NCBI GenBank assembly: GCA_002271215.1
Contig: CP018628.1
Coordinates: forward strand, 4,526,001 to 4,590,000
Length of the DNA: 64,000 nt
Direction: 5' to 3'
Source of the DNA: Lelliottia jeotgali
Lineage (GTDB): Bacteria > Pseudomonadota > Gammaproteobacteria > Enterobacterales > Enterobacteriaceae
Below the pieces are notes generated by a model that saw only the letters and a list, made by a program, of their open reading frames with translations, made no database searches and was not told where the DNA came from. Of this stretch, positions 45,487-59,874 are shown piece by piece. The translations under genes were made by a program, and so were the position numbers. The first letter of the stretch is position 1. Each line of letters opens with the position of its first letter.

Positions 45487-47376
45487 ATGTTTTATCAGGA
45501 TCCTTTTGACGTCATCATCATTGGCGGGGGTCATGCAGGCACTGAGGCAGCAATGGCCGCAGCGCGTATGGGTCAACAGACTCTGCTTTTGACACACAAT
45601 ATCGACACGCTGGGACAAATGTCCTGTAATCCGGCGATTGGCGGCATTGGGAAAGGACACCTGGTAAAAGAAGTCGATGCTTTAGGCGGCTTGATGGCGA
45701 AAGCGATCGATCAGGCCGGTATTCAGTTTAGGATACTAAACGCCAGCAAAGGCCCCGCTGTACGAGCCACTCGTGCTCAGGCAGACCGCGTGCTTTACCG
45801 CCAGGCTGTGCGTACCGCACTGGAAAACCAACCGAACCTGATGATCTTCCAGCAGGCGGTTGAAGATCTTATCGTTGAGAACGATCGTGTCGTGGGTGCC
45901 GTTACCCAGATGGGCCTGAAGTTCCGCGCTAAATCCGTTGTACTGACGGTCGGGACGTTCCTCGATGGCAAAATTCACATCGGCCTGGATAACTACAGCG
46001 GTGGCCGTGCAGGCGATCCGCCATCCATTTCGCTGTCTCGCCGTCTGCGTGAACTGCCGCTGCGCGTCAGCCGTCTGAAAACCGGTACGCCTCCGCGTAT
46101 CGACGCTCGTACCATCGATTTTAGCGTGCTGGCTGAACAGCACGGCGACAACCCGATGCCCGTCTTCTCGTTCATGGGTTCTGCTTCTCAGCATCCTCAG
46201 CAGGTGCCGTGTTACATCACGCACACCAATGAAAAAACCCATGACGTGATCCGTAATAACCTCGATCGAAGCCCGATGTATGCAGGTGTGATCGAAGGGA
46301 TCGGGCCGCGTTATTGTCCGTCGATCGAAGACAAAGTCATGCGCTTTGCCGATCGTAACCAGCACCAGATCTTCCTGGAGCCGGAAGGTCTTACCTCCAA
46401 CGAAATTTACCCGAACGGCATCTCCACCAGCCTGCCGTTCGATGTACAGATGCAAATTGTTCGCTCAATGCAGGGCATGGAGAACGCAAAAATCGTTCGT
46501 CCTGGCTACGCTATTGAGTACGATTTCTTCGATCCACGCGATTTGAAACCAACGCTGGAAAGCAAATTTATCCAGGGTCTGTTCTTTGCCGGACAAATCA
46601 ACGGCACCACCGGATACGAAGAGGCCGCTGCTCAGGGTCTGCTTGCAGGTCTTAACGCTGCGCGCTTCTCGGCGGAAAAAGAGGGTTGGGCACCACGTCG
46701 CGATCAGGCCTATCTGGGCGTGTTGGTTGACGATCTCAGCACTCTTGGTACCAAAGAACCGTACCGGATGTTCACCTCACGGGCGGAATATCGTCTGATG
46801 CTGCGTGAAGACAACGCCGATTTGCGTCTGACTGAAATGGGCCGCGAGCTGGGTCTGGTCGACGACGAACGCTGGGCGCGTTTCAACCAGAAGCTGGAGC
46901 GTATCGAAAGCGAACGCCAGCGTCTGAAAACGTCCTGGGTGAATCCTTTGACTGAATCCGTAGCCGAAGTGAACGCTCACTTGACTGCGCCACTCTCACG
47001 AGAAGCCAGCGGGGAAGATCTGCTGCGCCGCCCGGAAATGACCTATGAGAAGCTGGTGCAGATGACACCGTTCGCGCCAGGTCTGGACGACGCCGAAGCG
47101 GCCGAGCAGGTCGAAATCCAGGTCAAATACGAAGGTTATATTGCGCGTCAGCAGGATGAAATCGAAAAACAACAGCGTAACGAGAACACGCTGCTGCCTG
47201 CGGTGTTGGATTACCGTCAGGTGACGGGGCTGTCCAACGAAGTGATCGCCAAGCTGAACGATCATAAACCTGTGTCGATTGGTCAGGCATCGCGCATCTC
47301 AGGTGTTACGCCCGCCGCGATTTCTATACTGCTGGTGTGGCTGAAGAAACAAGGTATGCTGCGCCGCAGCGCTTAA
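45487..47376 (+). CDS. mnmG: tRNA uridine-34 carboxymethylaminomethyl enzyme, FAD subunit
   Basis: A 629-residue FAD protein which with MnmE makes cmnm5U34 in tRNAs. The FAD dinucleotide motif [17 protein letters not shown] is at 13-29. The GidA signature [12 protein letters not shown] is near 49-60 with a conserved catalytic cysteine. E. coli length. It lies immediately beyond oriC and is the head of mnmG-rsmG. Confidence 0.98.
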   Translation: MFYQDPFDVIIIGGGHAGTEAAMAAARMGQQTLLLTHNIDTLGQMSCNPAIGGIGKGHLVKEVDALGGLMAKAIDQAGIQFRILNASKGPAVRATRAQADRVLYRQAVRTALENQPNLMIFQQAVEDLIVENDRVVGAVTQMGLKFRAKSVVLTVGTFLDGKIHIGLDNYSGGRAGDPPSISLSRRLRELPLRVSRLKTGTPPRIDARTIDFSVLAEQHGDNPMPVFSFMGSASQHPQQVPCYITHTNEKTHDVIRNNLDRSPMYAGVIEGIGPRYCPSIEDKVMRFADRNQHQIFLEPEGLTSNEIYPNGISTSLPFDVQMQIVRSMQGMENAKIVRPGYAIEYDFFDPRDLKPTLESKFIQGLFFAGQINGTTGYEEAAAQGLLAGLNAARFSAEKEGWAPRRDQAYLGVLVDDLSTLGTKEPYRMFTSRAEYRLMLREDNADLRLTEMGRELGLVDDERWARFNQKLERIESERQRLKTSWVNPLTESVAEVNAHLTAPLSREASGEDLLRRPEMTYEKLVQMTPFAPGLDDAEAAEQVEIQVKYEGYIARQQDEIEKQQRNENTLLPAVLDYRQVTGLSNEVIAKLNDHKPVSIGQASRISGVTPAAISILLVWLKKQGMLRRSA

Positions 47377-47389
47377 TTCCTTGATAAAT

Positions 47390-47459
47390 TGCCCGGTGGC
47401 GCTACGCTTACCGGGCCTACCTAATTCCGTAGGGCGGGTAAGCGCAGCGCCACCCGCCA
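47390..47459. repeat. REP pair (BIME) between mnmG and rsmG
   Basis: GCCCGGTGGCGCTACGCTTA..CCGGGCCTAC (47391-47420) followed by the inverted unit GTAGGGCGGGTAAGCG..CGCCACCCGCC (47429-47458). It fills the gap between the two genes; the two-gene transcript would contain it. Confidence 0.9.
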
Positions 47460-47484
47460 GTCAGTCCTTCAACAGGTATTCACC

Positions 47485-48108
47485 GTGCTCAACAAACTCT
47501 CTCGTCTGCTGGATGAAGCAGGTATTTCGCTCACCGATCACCAGAAAAATCAGCTGGTGGCCTATGTCGATATGCTGAACAAATGGAATAAGGCGTACAA
47601 CCTTACGTCAGTACGCGATCCCAACGAGATGCTGATTCGCCATATTCTCGACAGTATTGTGGTTGCACCTCACCTGCAGGGTGAGCGTTTCATTGATGTG
47701 GGTACCGGCCCTGGTTTACCGGGTATTCCATTGTCCATCGTGCGGCCTGAGTGCCAGTTCACGCTGCTGGACAGTCTGGGGAAACGTGTTCGCTTCCTGC
47801 GTCAGGTACAGCATGAATTGAAGCTCAATAACATTGAGCCGGTCCAGAGCAGGGTAGAAGAGTTCCCGTCAGAGCCGCCGTTCGACGGGGTCATTAGCCG
47901 CGCGTTTGCCTCGCTCAACGATATGGTCAGTTGGTGTAAGCATTTGCCCGCGCAAGAGGGGCGTTTTTATGCGCTCAAAGGCCTGGTTCCTGATGATGAA
48001 ATCGCCCAACTCCCTGATGGATATACCGTCGAATCCATTGTTAAGCTGCGGGTACCGCAACTCGATGGCGAACGGCATTTGGTGATAATTAAGCCAAACA
48101 ATTTTTAA
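47485..48108 (+). CDS. rsmG: 16S rRNA (guanine-527-N7) methyltransferase RsmG
   Basis: A 207-residue SAM-dependent enzyme. The SAM motif I is [15 protein letters not shown] (about 68-82) and the later post-I acid is in TLLDSLGKR. It methylates G527 of 16S rRNA; loss gives low-level streptomycin resistance. E. coli length. Confidence 0.98.
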   Translation: MLNKLSRLLDEAGISLTDHQKNQLVAYVDMLNKWNKAYNLTSVRDPNEMLIRHILDSIVVAPHLQGERFIDVGTGPGLPGIPLSIVRPECQFTLLDSLGKRVRFLRQVQHELKLNNIEPVQSRVEEFPSEPPFDGVISRAFASLNDMVSWCKHLPAQEGRFYALKGLVPDDEIAQLPDGYTVESIVKLRVPQLDGERHLVIIKPNNF

Positions 48109-48600
48109 AAATATAATAAAAAATGTGTAATTCGTGCTGATCCCGGAGTGTTAAAAATCAGCGTTATGAAAGGTGTTTCTCTGAATTGATTTTAACCATG
48201 TTGTTACAGTGGATTTTCCTGAAGTTAACCTGATTTCTGTGGTTAAGCCAAAATATAGTCAACACTGAAAATATCAGCCTGCTAAAAGTCGAATTCAGTA
48301 ACGAGAAGTGTTGTTAAAGTTTTATTAAAAATGTCAATGAGTGGTTTTTGTTGTGTACAGGACTGTTTTGAAAATAGTTACTGTCATTTATCTTTAATAT
48401 CATAAAGATGAAATAAACCGATTTATTGATTTGATAAATATGACCTTATCGTAAATGCTTATTTTGTGATCTTGTGCACGCTTTGTATTCAACGTTTCCG
48501 CGCTGTTTGCAGTTTAGCCAAACTGTTCAATGTTTGGCGAAAAGTTAAAAAAGAGCGCTGGGGAAAATTATTTAAACATTTATTCACCTTTTCGCTACTT
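48109..48600. other. AT-rich gap between rsmG and the atp promoter
   Basis: About 490 bases of strongly AT-rich sequence without a gene that I can support. E. coli has a gap of similar length here. No repeat of note and no long reading frame; candidates for curved DNA or nucleoid-protein binding. Confidence 0.6.
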
Positions 48601-48605
48601 AATGT

Positions 48606-48633
48606 TTGAATTCACGGGGGCGCACCGTATAAT
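48606..48633 (+). promoter_or_regulatory. atp operon promoter
   Basis: TTGAAT (48606-48611), 16-base spacer, perfect TATAAT (48628-48633). It is about 90 bases before atpI and in the known position of E. coli atpIp. Confidence 0.8.
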
Positions 48634-48723
48634 TTGACCGCTTTTTGATGCTTGACTCTGAGCCTTAAAGAACGTTTTATACGACACGCGACATACCTCG
48701 AAGGGAGCAGGAGTAAAAACGTG

Positions 48724-50226
<1,503 letters not shown>

Positions 50227-50265
50227 TAAAAACCCAAGCCACAGAAATTAAAGAGGTATTGTGCT

Positions 50266-50736
50266 GTGAACATGAACGCAACAATCCTCGGCCAGGCCAT
50301 CGCGTTTATTCTCTTTGTCTGGTTCTGCATGAAGTATGTATGGCCGCCTTTAATGGCAGCCATCGAGAAACGTCAGAAAGAAATTGCTGACGGTCTGGCT
50401 TCCGCAGAGCGCGCTAAGAAAGATTTGGACCTTGCACAGGCCAACGCGACAGACCAGCTGAAAAAAGCGAAAGGTGAAGCTCAGGTAATCATTGAACAGG
50501 CTAACAAACGCCGTGCTCAGATCCTGGACGAAGCCAAAGCTGAAGCAGAACAGGAACGTACCAAGATCGTTGCACAAGCGCAGGCTGAAATTGATGCTGA
50601 GCGTAAACGTGCTCGTGAAGAACTGCGTAAGCAGGTTGCGATTCTGGCTGTTGCTGGCGCCGAGAAGATCATCGAACGTTCCGTGGATGAAGCTGCTAAT
50701 AGCGACATCGTGGACAAACTTGTCGCTGAACTGTAA
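50266..50736 (+). CDS. atpF: F1Fo ATP synthase subunit b
   Basis: A 156-residue peripheral-stalk subunit: one N-terminal membrane helix and a long charged right-handed coiled coil (about 30-145). GTG start at 50266 as in E. coli; the second in-frame codon for Met (50272) is less likely. Confidence 0.98.
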   Translation: MNMNATILGQAIAFILFVWFCMKYVWPPLMAAIEKRQKEIADGLASAERAKKDLDLAQANATDQLKKAKGEAQVIIEQANKRRAQILDEAKAEAEQERTKIVAQAQAEIDAERKRAREELRKQVAILAVAGAEKIIERSVDEAANSDIVDKLVAEL

Positions 50737-50750
50737 GGAGGGAGGGGCTG

Positions 50751-51284
50751 ATGTCTGAATTTGTTACGGTAGCTCGCCCCTACGCCAAAGCAGCTTTTGA
50801 CTTTGCCGTCGAACACCAAAATGTCGATCGCTGGCAGGATATGCTGGCGTTTGCCGCTGAGGTAACGAAAAACGAGCAAGTGGCTGAGATGCTTTCCGGT
50901 GCACTAGCACCCGAAACCCTTGCTGCATCGTTTATCGCCATTTGTGGTGAGCAACTGGATGACAACGGCCAGAACCTGATTAAGGTCATGGCTGAAAACG
51001 GTCGTCTGCGAGTGCTCCCGGATGTTCTCGAGCAGTTCCAGCACTTACGTGCTCTCAGTGAAGCTACCGCCGAAGTTGAAGTAACCTCTGCGAATGAACT
51101 GAGTGAAGAACAGCTTGCGAAAATCACCGCCGCGATGGAAAAACGTCTGTCACGCAAAGTTAAGCTGAATTGCAAAATCGATAAGTCTGTAATGGCAGGC
51201 GTAATCATCCGAGCGGGTGATATGGTCATTGATGGCAGCGTACGCGGCCGTCTTGAACGCCTTGCAGACGTCTTGCAGTCTTAA
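50751..51284 (+). CDS. atpH: F1Fo ATP synthase subunit delta
   Basis: A 177-residue subunit linking the b stalk to the F1 head. The E. coli start [19 protein letters not shown] and the OSCP-family [14 protein letters not shown] near the C-terminus are present. Confidence 0.98.
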   Translation: MSEFVTVARPYAKAAFDFAVEHQNVDRWQDMLAFAAEVTKNEQVAEMLSGALAPETLAASFIAICGEQLDDNGQNLIKVMAENGRLRVLPDVLEQFQHLRALSEATAEVEVTSANELSEEQLAKITAAMEKRLSRKVKLNCKIDKSVMAGVIIRAGDMVIDGSVRGRLERLADVLQS

Positions 51285-51296
51285 GGGGACTGGAGC

Positions 51297-52838
51297 ATGC
51301 AACTGAATTCCACCGAAATCAGCGAACTGATCAAGCAGCGCATTGCTCAGTTCAGTGTTGTGAGTGAAGCTCACAACGAAGGTACTATTGTTTCTGTAAG
51401 TGACGGTGTTATCCGCATCCACGGCCTGGCCGATTGTATGCAGGGTGAAATGATTTCCCTGCCGGGAAACCGTTACGCTATCGCACTGAACCTGGAGCGC
51501 GACTCCGTAGGTGCTGTAGTTATGGGCCCGTACGCTGACCTTGCCGAAGGCATGAAAGTCAAATGTACTGGTCGTATTCTGGAAGTTCCAGTTGGCCGTG
51601 GCCTGCTGGGTCGCGTGGTGAACACCCTGGGTGCACCAATCGACGGTAAAGGCCCGGTTGATAACGATGGCTTCTCGCCAATCGAAGTTATCGCACCAGG
51701 CGTTATCGAACGTCAGTCCGTTGATCAGCCAGTTCAGACTGGTTATAAATCCGTTGATGCCATGATCCCAATCGGTCGTGGCCAGCGTGAACTGATCATC
51801 GGTGACCGTCAGACCGGTAAAACCGCGATGGCAATCGATGCGATCATCAACCAGCGCGACTCCGGTATCAAATGTGTGTACGTGGCTATCGGCCAGAAAG
51901 CGTCCACCATTTCTAACGTGGTTCGTAAACTGGAAGAGCACGGCGCACTGGCAAACACCATTGTTGTGGTGGCTACCGCTTCTGAATCCGCTGCACTGCA
52001 ATACCTGGCGCCATATGCCGGTTGCGCAATGGGCGAATACTTCCGTGACCGCGGTGAAGATGCACTGATCGTGTACGATGACCTGTCTAAACAGGCTGTT
52101 GCTTACCGTCAGGTTTCCCTGCTGCTCCGTCGTCCACCAGGACGTGAAGCTTTCCCGGGCGACGTATTTTACCTCCACTCCCGTCTGCTGGAGCGCGCAT
52201 CCCGCGTTAACGCTGAGTACGTTGAGAAGTTCACCAATGGTGAAGTTAAAGGTAAAACCGGCTCCCTGACTGCGCTGCCGATTATCGAAACTCAGGCGGG
52301 TGACGTTTCTGCGTTCGTTCCGACTAACGTAATTTCCATTACCGATGGTCAGATCTTCCTCGAAACCAACCTGTTCAACTCCGGTATTCGTCCTGCGGTT
52401 AACCCAGGGATTTCCGTATCCCGTGTGGGTGGTGCTGCTCAGACTAAGATCATCAAGAAACTGTCCGGTGGTATTCGTACCGCTCTGGCACAGTATCGTG
52501 AACTGGCTGCGTTCTCTCAGTTCGCTTCCGATCTGGATGAAGCGACCCGTAAGCAGTTAAGCCATGGTCAGAAAGTGACCGAGCTGCTGAAACAGAAACA
52601 GTATGCCCCAATGTCTGTTGCACAACAGGGCCTGGTGCTGTTCGCGGCTGAACGCGGTTACCTCGAAGATGTGGAACTGGCGAAAATCGGTAGCTTCGAA
52701 GCCGCATTGCTGGCTTACGTTGACCGTGATCACGCTCCGCTGATGCAAGAGATTAACCAGTCCGGTGGCTATAACGACGAAATCGAAGGCAAGCTGAAAG
52801 CTATCCTCGATTCCTTCAAAGCAACCCAGTCCTGGTAA
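51297..52838 (+). CDS. atpA: F1 ATP synthase subunit alpha
   Basis: A 513-residue non-catalytic nucleotide-binding subunit. P-loop GDRQTGKT at 169-176, the DNIY-equivalent [12 protein letters not shown] and the arginine finger near [11 protein letters not shown]. coli length. 12 bases after atpH. Confidence 0.99.
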   Translation: MQLNSTEISELIKQRIAQFSVVSEAHNEGTIVSVSDGVIRIHGLADCMQGEMISLPGNRYAIALNLERDSVGAVVMGPYADLAEGMKVKCTGRILEVPVGRGLLGRVVNTLGAPIDGKGPVDNDGFSPIEVIAPGVIERQSVDQPVQTGYKSVDAMIPIGRGQRELIIGDRQTGKTAMAIDAIINQRDSGIKCVYVAIGQKASTISNVVRKLEEHGALANTIVVVATASESAALQYLAPYAGCAMGEYFRDRGEDALIVYDDLSKQAVAYRQVSLLLRRPPGREAFPGDVFYLHSRLLERASRVNAEYVEKFTNGEVKGKTGSLTALPIIETQAGDVSAFVPTNVISITDGQIFLETNLFNSGIRPAVNPGISVSRVGGAAQTKIIKKLSGGIRTALAQYRELAAFSQFASDLDEATRKQLSHGQKVTELLKQKQYAPMSVAQQGLVLFAAERGYLEDVELAKIGSFEAALLAYVDRDHAPLMQEINQSGGYNDEIEGKLKAILDSFKATQSW

Positions 52839-52888
52839 CGTCCGGCGGCTTGTCTTAGGACAGGCCGCAAGGCATTGAGGAGAAGCTC

Positions 52889-55161
<2,273 letters not shown>

Positions 55162-55181
55162 CGCCTTAATCGGAGGGTGAT

Positions 55182-55601
55182 ATGGCAATGACTTACCACC
55201 TGGACGTCGTCAGCGCAGAGCAACAAATGTTCTCTGGTCTGGTCGAGAAAATCCAGGTAACGGGCAGTGAAGGTGAACTGGGTATTTTCCCAGGGCACGC
55301 CCCGCTGCTCACCGCCATTAAGCCTGGTATGATCCGCATCGTAAAACAGTTCGGTCATGAAGAGTTTATCTATCTGTCTGGCGGCATTCTTGAAGTGCAG
55401 CCTGGTAGTGTGACCGTTCTTGCTGATACCGCTATTCGTGGACAGGATCTCGACGAAGCACGAGCTCTGGAAGCGAAGCGTAAAGCAGAAGAGCACATTA
55501 AGAGCTCTCATGGCGACGTGGATTACGCACAGGCCTCAGCTGAGCTGGCTAAAGCGATCGCGAAACTTCGCGTTATCGAGTTAACCAAAAAAGCGATGTA
55601 A
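55182..55601 (+). CDS. atpC: F1 ATP synthase subunit epsilon
   Basis: A 139-residue subunit: N-terminal beta sandwich (with [19 protein letters not shown]) and a C-terminal helical hairpin that can inhibit ATPase. Last gene of the atp operon, 20 bases after atpD. Confidence 0.98.
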   Translation: MAMTYHLDVVSAEQQMFSGLVEKIQVTGSEGELGIFPGHAPLLTAIKPGMIRIVKQFGHEEFIYLSGGILEVQPGSVTVLADTAIRGQDLDEARALEAKRKAEEHIKSSHGDVDYAQASAELAKAIAKLRVIELTKKAM

Positions 55602-55617
55602 CACCGGCTTGAAAAGC

Positions 55618-55653
55618 ACAAAAGCCAGTCTGGATTCCAGACTGGCTTTTTTT
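55618..55653 (+). terminator. Terminator of the atp operon
   Basis: AAAGCCAGTCTGG/CCAGACTGGCTTT with a 4-base loop (ATT centre) and seven T residues. It ends atp transcription before the accessory stretch. Confidence 0.93.
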
Positions 55654-55701
55654 ATGGCTGCGTTTCAGATTTTATGGAACTGAAAAGGTGTTTTAATATT
55701 T

Positions 55702-55717
55702 TGTGATTTTCGTCACA
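55702..55717. promoter_or_regulatory. Perfect CRP site (distal)
   Basis: TGTGA-TTTTCG-TCACA matches all ten core positions of the CRP consensus, flanked by A/T runs. Centred 57 bases upstream of the second site. Confidence 0.85.
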
Positions 55718-55758
55718 AAAATATTGATCGGTTAAAAATTGAGGAGTAGACTTCTTTT

Positions 55759-55774
55759 TGTGATGTGTGTCACA
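55759..55774. promoter_or_regulatory. Perfect CRP site (proximal)
   Basis: TGTGA-TGTGTG-TCACA, again a full core match. CATAAT (55773-55778) overlaps its edge as a possible -10, so CRP here may block, while the distal site may assist. No other gene uses this region except the microORF. Confidence 0.85.
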
Positions 55775-55805
55775 TAATTAACTCCAGCAAAATTGGGATA
55801 CCAAC

Positions 55806-55877
55806 ATGAAACTGATCAATAAAGTCATCGCTCTCTTCAGCAACATGAACGTCTCTTTCGGTACGTTCAACCTGTAA
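55806..55877 (+). CDS. Possible 23-residue small protein downstream of two CRP sites
   Basis: An ATG-to-TAA frame of 23 codons beginning MKLINKVIALFS and ending SFGTFNL. A GGGATA lies 8-13 bases before the ATG. The sequence is hydrophobic to amphipathic with two lysines at the N-terminus, so it could associate with the membrane. It sits between the atpC terminator and convergent pelX, 32 bases past the second perfect CRP site. I do not recognise it. It might instead be part of a small RNA, or a leader; nothing downstream on the same strand is within 2 kb. Confidence 0.4.
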   Translation: MKLINKVIALFSNMNVSFGTFNL

Positions 55878-55886
55878 TCTGCTGTA

Positions 55887-55940
55887 TGCCGAGTGGCGCC
55901 ACGCTTACCGTTGTGTGATAAGCGAAGCGCCATGTGGCAG
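55887..55940. repeat. REP pair overlapping the 3' end of pelX
   Basis: TGCCGAGTGGCGCCACGCTTA and the inverted GATAAGCGAAGCGCCATGTGGCA. The pelX stop (55905-55907) lies between the arms and its last 11 or so codons are encoded by the right arm. Confidence 0.75.
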
Positions 55941-58001
55941 CTCTTCCCCGCTGTTATTCACGCTCTTCCCGTCCGCGATAAAATAGTTCGTCTCATCAAT
56001 ATTCCCGACCACAGCATCATCATAGCGACCGCGCTGCGTGCGTATGGATTTATTCCCGCTGAACACACCTTGCGTTGAAGCGTCGCCATACGGGCTCGGA
56101 CGAAAGATAAAGTTAAAGCGTTGATTGTCCAACGCCACATTGTTCGTCACCACCAGCTTGCCGGGATTGAAGTTGTCGGTAAATCCATCCAGATGATTCC
56201 CTTCCGCTTTGCTGTTACGCACCTCATGCGCCACCGGCTGCCCTTCTCCGCCGAGTTTAAAGCCGTTGCTGGTGTTATTGCGGGCGATTGAATTCTCGAT
56301 CACCACAACGCCGTTTGCGCCATCTTCTATCTTATTAAACAGATCAAAACCGTCGTCGATGTTGTCGTGCGAATAGCAATTTTCCAGACGATTGCCCTCC
56401 CCGACACGCATCTTCACTGCAAAACCATCGGCATTGATTTTGCCGGGATCTTCATTGGCGTAGGATTCAGAGTTAATCACCCGGTTATTGCTTGCCCACA
56501 GCGCGCGGCCCACGTTATCCGGGGACGATATTTGAATGCCCGTATCGTCGTTACGGTATGCGGTGACATTTTCAATCAGGTTATGGCTGCCCTGTATGCG
56601 CAGGCTTTTGTCGGTAATATCCACGCCCTTGATATCCCAGTAGCTGGCATCCACCAGCAGACCGTGAATCACGGCCTTGCCGTCTGCCTGCAATATTTTG
56701 CGCCGATCGGCGTTGCCGCTGGCAGACAGTGGAATTTCGCTGCGCGGATAATCCCCGGCTTTAAGGACGATAGTCCCGCCCGGTGCGAGCAGGTCAATTG
56801 CTGTGGCTAAATCCAGCGGCGAGGCGAGCGTGCCTTTTCCGTCGGCTTTTCCATCAGGCGCGGCGTGAATTGTCATTTCTGTAAATTCATTCACTTTATC
56901 AACGGTAAATTGCTGCTGAATCGCCTCGCCCTGCGCGGGGGTAAAGCTCAGGTTAAAGGTATTATTTTCTGTCAGCGTGGTTGGCAAGGAATACATTTCC
57001 CCGGCTTTGACTGCTTTATCATTACCGATCACCACTTCGTTCTGGCGCACACTAAACACGCCATCGTTATTCGCTCGGGCCTGAACAAGGTACTTATCAG
57101 AGGTGCTTTTGCTGGCGGAAGTTAGCTGTACGACAACCGGTAGCGCTTTTGCCTGCCAGGGTTTCGAGGCCGAAGTTTCTGCGACCGAGGTGGTCAGCGA
57201 GGCGTCCGTTACGGTGATTTTGGCATTACGCGAGGCGAAAAATCCAACGTAATAGTGGTCTTTATCCTGCACCGAGATCAAGTCCGCACGCGGTACGCTT
57301 TGGCTGATCCACTCGTCACTTCCTACGGGAGACCAGGCGGTGATAAAGCCGTCGTTGGTGCGTTGCAGCTTCAGACGAAATTCCGGCGTTTTGCCCAGGT
57401 CGATCTCTTCTTTATAGCTCTGCTTTTTGATTGCCGCGCCCGCGTTACCCCAGGGTTGGGAAATCCCTTCGCGGGTGACCGCCTGCATTTTGACTCGCTG
57501 ATGGTCCTTTTTATCCTGCGTCATAATGGCATTCATTACCAGGTTTGAGGCCGCTGGAAACTCTTCATAACCCTCTTTTAGCGGCTGCTGGCGCGGCACG
57601 CCAATGACATCGCGTACCAGAAGTCCGGCCCCTTCCTGCGCGGCGGGTTTTGCGCCATTCTCCGGGCCAAACTGCTCAACTTTGACGGTGGCCAACAATT
57701 CGAAATTCTCGCGAGTCGGCAGTTCGGTATAGAAAAAGGTTAACCCGTCGTGAGAATTGGCGATCTTGCCGCCACGACTTTCAATGGTGATGGGTTTTGA
57801 GAGATCGGCCACGTCCTGCGGCGTCAGCTTTTTGCCGTCAATGGTGACGTCGTTGACGCCTATTTTTTCCGGCAACACGTTAGACGAAAAGTTAAGATCG
57901 GTTGATTGCCCAAAGGCAATCGCTTTCCAGACGTGCTGCCCGGCAGCAGAAACAGCAAAGGAGCTACACATCATTAGGGCCAGAGGTATTTTATAATTCA
58001 T
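55905..58001 (-). CDS. pelX: Periplasmic exopolygalacturonate lyase, PL9 family (PelX-like)
   Basis: A 698-residue exported protein. Signal peptide MNYKIPLALMMCSSFAVSA-A with cleavage near 19-21. The N-terminal part (about 25-390) is beta-rich and includes a FAR-NAK pattern typical of a lectin-like/DUF1349-type fold. The C-terminal part (about 395-690) is a parallel beta-helix with repeated turns (IENVTAYRNDDTGIQISS, LENCYSHDNIDDGFDLFNK, IENSIARNNTSNGFKLGG), the PL9 pattern with calcium-binding aspartates. In Dickeya PelX releases unsaturated digalacturonate from oligogalacturonate ends in the periplasm. In E. coli this place (atpC-glmU) has no gene. A KdgR-like box lies upstream. Confidence 0.85.
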   Translation of the reverse strand: MNYKIPLALMMCSSFAVSAAGQHVWKAIAFGQSTDLNFSSNVLPEKIGVNDVTIDGKKLTPQDVADLSKPITIESRGGKIANSHDGLTFFYTELPTRENFELLATVKVEQFGPENGAKPAAQEGAGLLVRDVIGVPRQQPLKEGYEEFPAASNLVMNAIMTQDKKDHQRVKMQAVTREGISQPWGNAGAAIKKQSYKEEIDLGKTPEFRLKLQRTNDGFITAWSPVGSDEWISQSVPRADLISVQDKDHYYVGFFASRNAKITVTDASLTTSVAETSASKPWQAKALPVVVQLTSASKSTSDKYLVQARANNDGVFSVRQNEVVIGNDKAVKAGEMYSLPTTLTENNTFNLSFTPAQGEAIQQQFTVDKVNEFTEMTIHAAPDGKADGKGTLASPLDLATAIDLLAPGGTIVLKAGDYPRSEIPLSASGNADRRKILQADGKAVIHGLLVDASYWDIKGVDITDKSLRIQGSHNLIENVTAYRNDDTGIQISSPDNVGRALWASNNRVINSESYANEDPGKINADGFAVKMRVGEGNRLENCYSHDNIDDGFDLFNKIEDGANGVVVIENSIARNNTSNGFKLGGEGQPVAHEVRNSKAEGNHLDGFTDNFNPGKLVVTNNVALDNQRFNFIFRPSPYGDASTQGVFSGNKSIRTQRGRYDDAVVGNIDETNYFIADGKSVNNSGEELPHGASLITQR

Positions 58002-58030
58002 CTTATTCTCCTGATTGATAATTGAGCGCC

Positions 58031-58060
58031 ATTATCATCAAGATGAAACAGTGTTTCTTT
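58031..58060 (-). promoter_or_regulatory. KdgR-like operator and promoter of pelX
   Basis: On the minus strand GAAAC-ACT-GTTTC (58045-58057) with A-rich flanks fits the KdgR box for pectin genes (consensus recalled as AATRAAAYRYYRTTTYATT). It covers the -35 area of GATAAT (58031-58036). A CRP half-site TGTGA is at 58069-58073. ATG is 30 bases downstream with AGGAG before it. The rest of the gap to glmU holds nothing I can name. Confidence 0.7.
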
Positions 58061-58345
58061 TTTAGGTGTCACAATATTGAATAATTAAAACGCTGTTTTG
58101 CTTTGTGCGGATCTTTATTCTTGAGGCGAAAAAATCGCTAACCTGTTGTGAACCCTTGCGACTAGCCTTAAGAAAGCTATTTTCCAGAGAAAAAGTGATT
58201 TACTCTGACCGCAAAACTATCCTCAAATAGCGAATATCGCCGGATGTTGAACGTTTTACCAGCGTTCCATTTTATGACGCAAAATATGTAGAATTTTCAA
58301 CGTCAAAGGGTTTTACTTCTCACTCAAATTACAGTCAGGACGCGT

Positions 58346-59716
58346 ATGTTGAATAATACGATGAGCGTGGTCATCCTTGCCGCTGGCAAAGGTACGCGCA
58401 TGTATTCCGATCTTCCTAAGGTGCTACACACGCTGGCAGGAAAGCCAATGGTGCAGCATGTCATTGATGCTGCTGGGGAACTTGGCGCAAGCAAGGTCCA
58501 TCTGGTGTATGGCCACGGCGGAGATTTGCTCAAGCAAACCCTGCGTGATGACAAACTCAACTGGGTCCTTCAGGCAGAACAGCTGGGAACGGGCCATGCG
58601 ATGCAGCAGGCCGCGCCGTTCTTTGCGGATGACGAAGACATTCTGATGCTCTACGGCGATGTCCCGCTGATCGCGGTAGAAACGCTGACTCGCCTGCGTG
58701 AAGCCAAACCGCAGGGTGGAATCGGCTTACTGACCGTAAAACTCGACGATCCCACCGGCTATGGCCGCATCACGCGTGAAAACGGCAAAGTGACCGGCAT
58801 CGTTGAGCACAAAGATGCCTCAGACGAACAGCGTCAGATTCAGGAAATCAATACGGGTATCCTGATCGCCAACGGCGCGGACATGAAGCGTTGGCTGGCA
58901 AAACTGAACAATAACAATGCACAGGGTGAATACTACATCACCGATATCATTGCCCTGGCGCACCACGAAGGGAATGAGATTGTCGCTGTTCATCCCGAGC
59001 GTCTGAGCGAAGTTGAGGGCGTGAACAACCGCTTGCAACTTTCCCGTCTGGAACGTGTTTATCAGGCCGAGCAGGCCGAAAAACTGCTGCTGGCGGGCGT
59101 GATGCTTCGCGATCCGGCGCGTTTTGACCTGCGCGGGACGCTGGAACATGGGCGCGATGTCGAAATTGACACTAACGTTATTATTGAAGGTCAGGTCACG
59201 CTTGGGAATCGCGTCAAAATCGGCACTGGCTGTGTTATCAAAAACAGCGTCATTGGCGATGACTGCGAGATTAGTCCATACAGCGTAGTAGAAGATGCGC
59301 ACCTGGAAGCGGCCTGCACCATCGGTCCGTTCGCGCGTCTGCGTCCAGGCGCTGAGTTGCTGGAAGGCGCGCACGTTGGCAACTTTGTTGAAATGAAAAA
59401 AGCGCGTCTGGGTAAAGGCTCCAAAGCGGGCCATCTGAGCTATCTGGGCGATGCGGAAATCGGCGACAACGTGAATATCGGTGCGGGTACGATCACCTGT
59501 AACTACGATGGCGCGAACAAGTTTAAAACCATCATCGGTGACGATGTGTTTGTCGGTTCCGATACCCAGCTGGTGGCTCCGGTGACGATCGGTAAAGGCG
59601 TGACCATCGCTGCCGGAACGACCGTGACGCGCGATGTGGCGGATAATGAGCTGGTGCTCAGCCGCGTACCGCAGGTGCACAAGCAAGGCTGGCAGCGCCC
59701 GGTGAAGAAAAAGTAA
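58346..59716 (+). CDS. glmU: Bifunctional UDP-GlcNAc pyrophosphorylase / GlcN-1-P acetyltransferase
   Basis: A 456-residue enzyme making UDP-GlcNAc for wall and LPS. The N-terminal nucleotidyltransferase has [18 protein letters not shown] (11-28); the C-terminal left-handed beta-helix (about 250-440) shows hexapeptide repeats such as [14 protein letters not shown] and the catalytic [12 protein letters not shown]. Same length as E. coli. Cotranscribed with glmS. Confidence 0.99.
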   Translation: MLNNTMSVVILAAGKGTRMYSDLPKVLHTLAGKPMVQHVIDAAGELGASKVHLVYGHGGDLLKQTLRDDKLNWVLQAEQLGTGHAMQQAAPFFADDEDILMLYGDVPLIAVETLTRLREAKPQGGIGLLTVKLDDPTGYGRITRENGKVTGIVEHKDASDEQRQIQEINTGILIANGADMKRWLAKLNNNNAQGEYYITDIIALAHHEGNEIVAVHPERLSEVEGVNNRLQLSRLERVYQAEQAEKLLLAGVMLRDPARFDLRGTLEHGRDVEIDTNVIIEGQVTLGNRVKIGTGCVIKNSVIGDDCEISPYSVVEDAHLEAACTIGPFARLRPGAELLEGAHVGNFVEMKKARLGKGSKAGHLSYLGDAEIGDNVNIGAGTITCNYDGANKFKTIIGDDVFVGSDTQLVAPVTIGKGVTIAAGTTVTRDVADNELVLSRVPQVHKQGWQRPVKKK

Positions 59717-59722
59717 CAACAA

Positions 59723-59752
59723 GGCGGGTGGCGCTTCGCTTACCCGCCCTAC
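59723..59752. repeat. REP palindrome after glmU
   Basis: GGCGGGTGGCGCTTCGCTTACCCGCC-type, single unit with the CCTAC tail, 7 bases past the glmU stop. Confidence 0.85.
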
Positions 59753-59874
59753 AATTTTGTCTGTCGGCGTCGCCGATGGATGTGGGGTGAGGGGATAACA
59801 TAATCCCCCGCCCAAAGGCAGTACCTAAAAATATAACCCCACTCTCTACAAGGCTCGGGGCGCCCTAAAAAGGC

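Noticed and set aside
48109..48600. Hidden gene in the rsmG-atpI gap
   Set aside because: AT-rich with frequent stops in all frames and no ribosome-site-plus-start combination of note.
51150..52178. 342-codon minus-strand frame opposite atpA
   Set aside because: Shadow of atpA codon bias; no motif and no promoter.
58820..59815. 331-codon minus-strand frame opposite glmU
   Set aside because: Shadow frame that also crosses a REP element.
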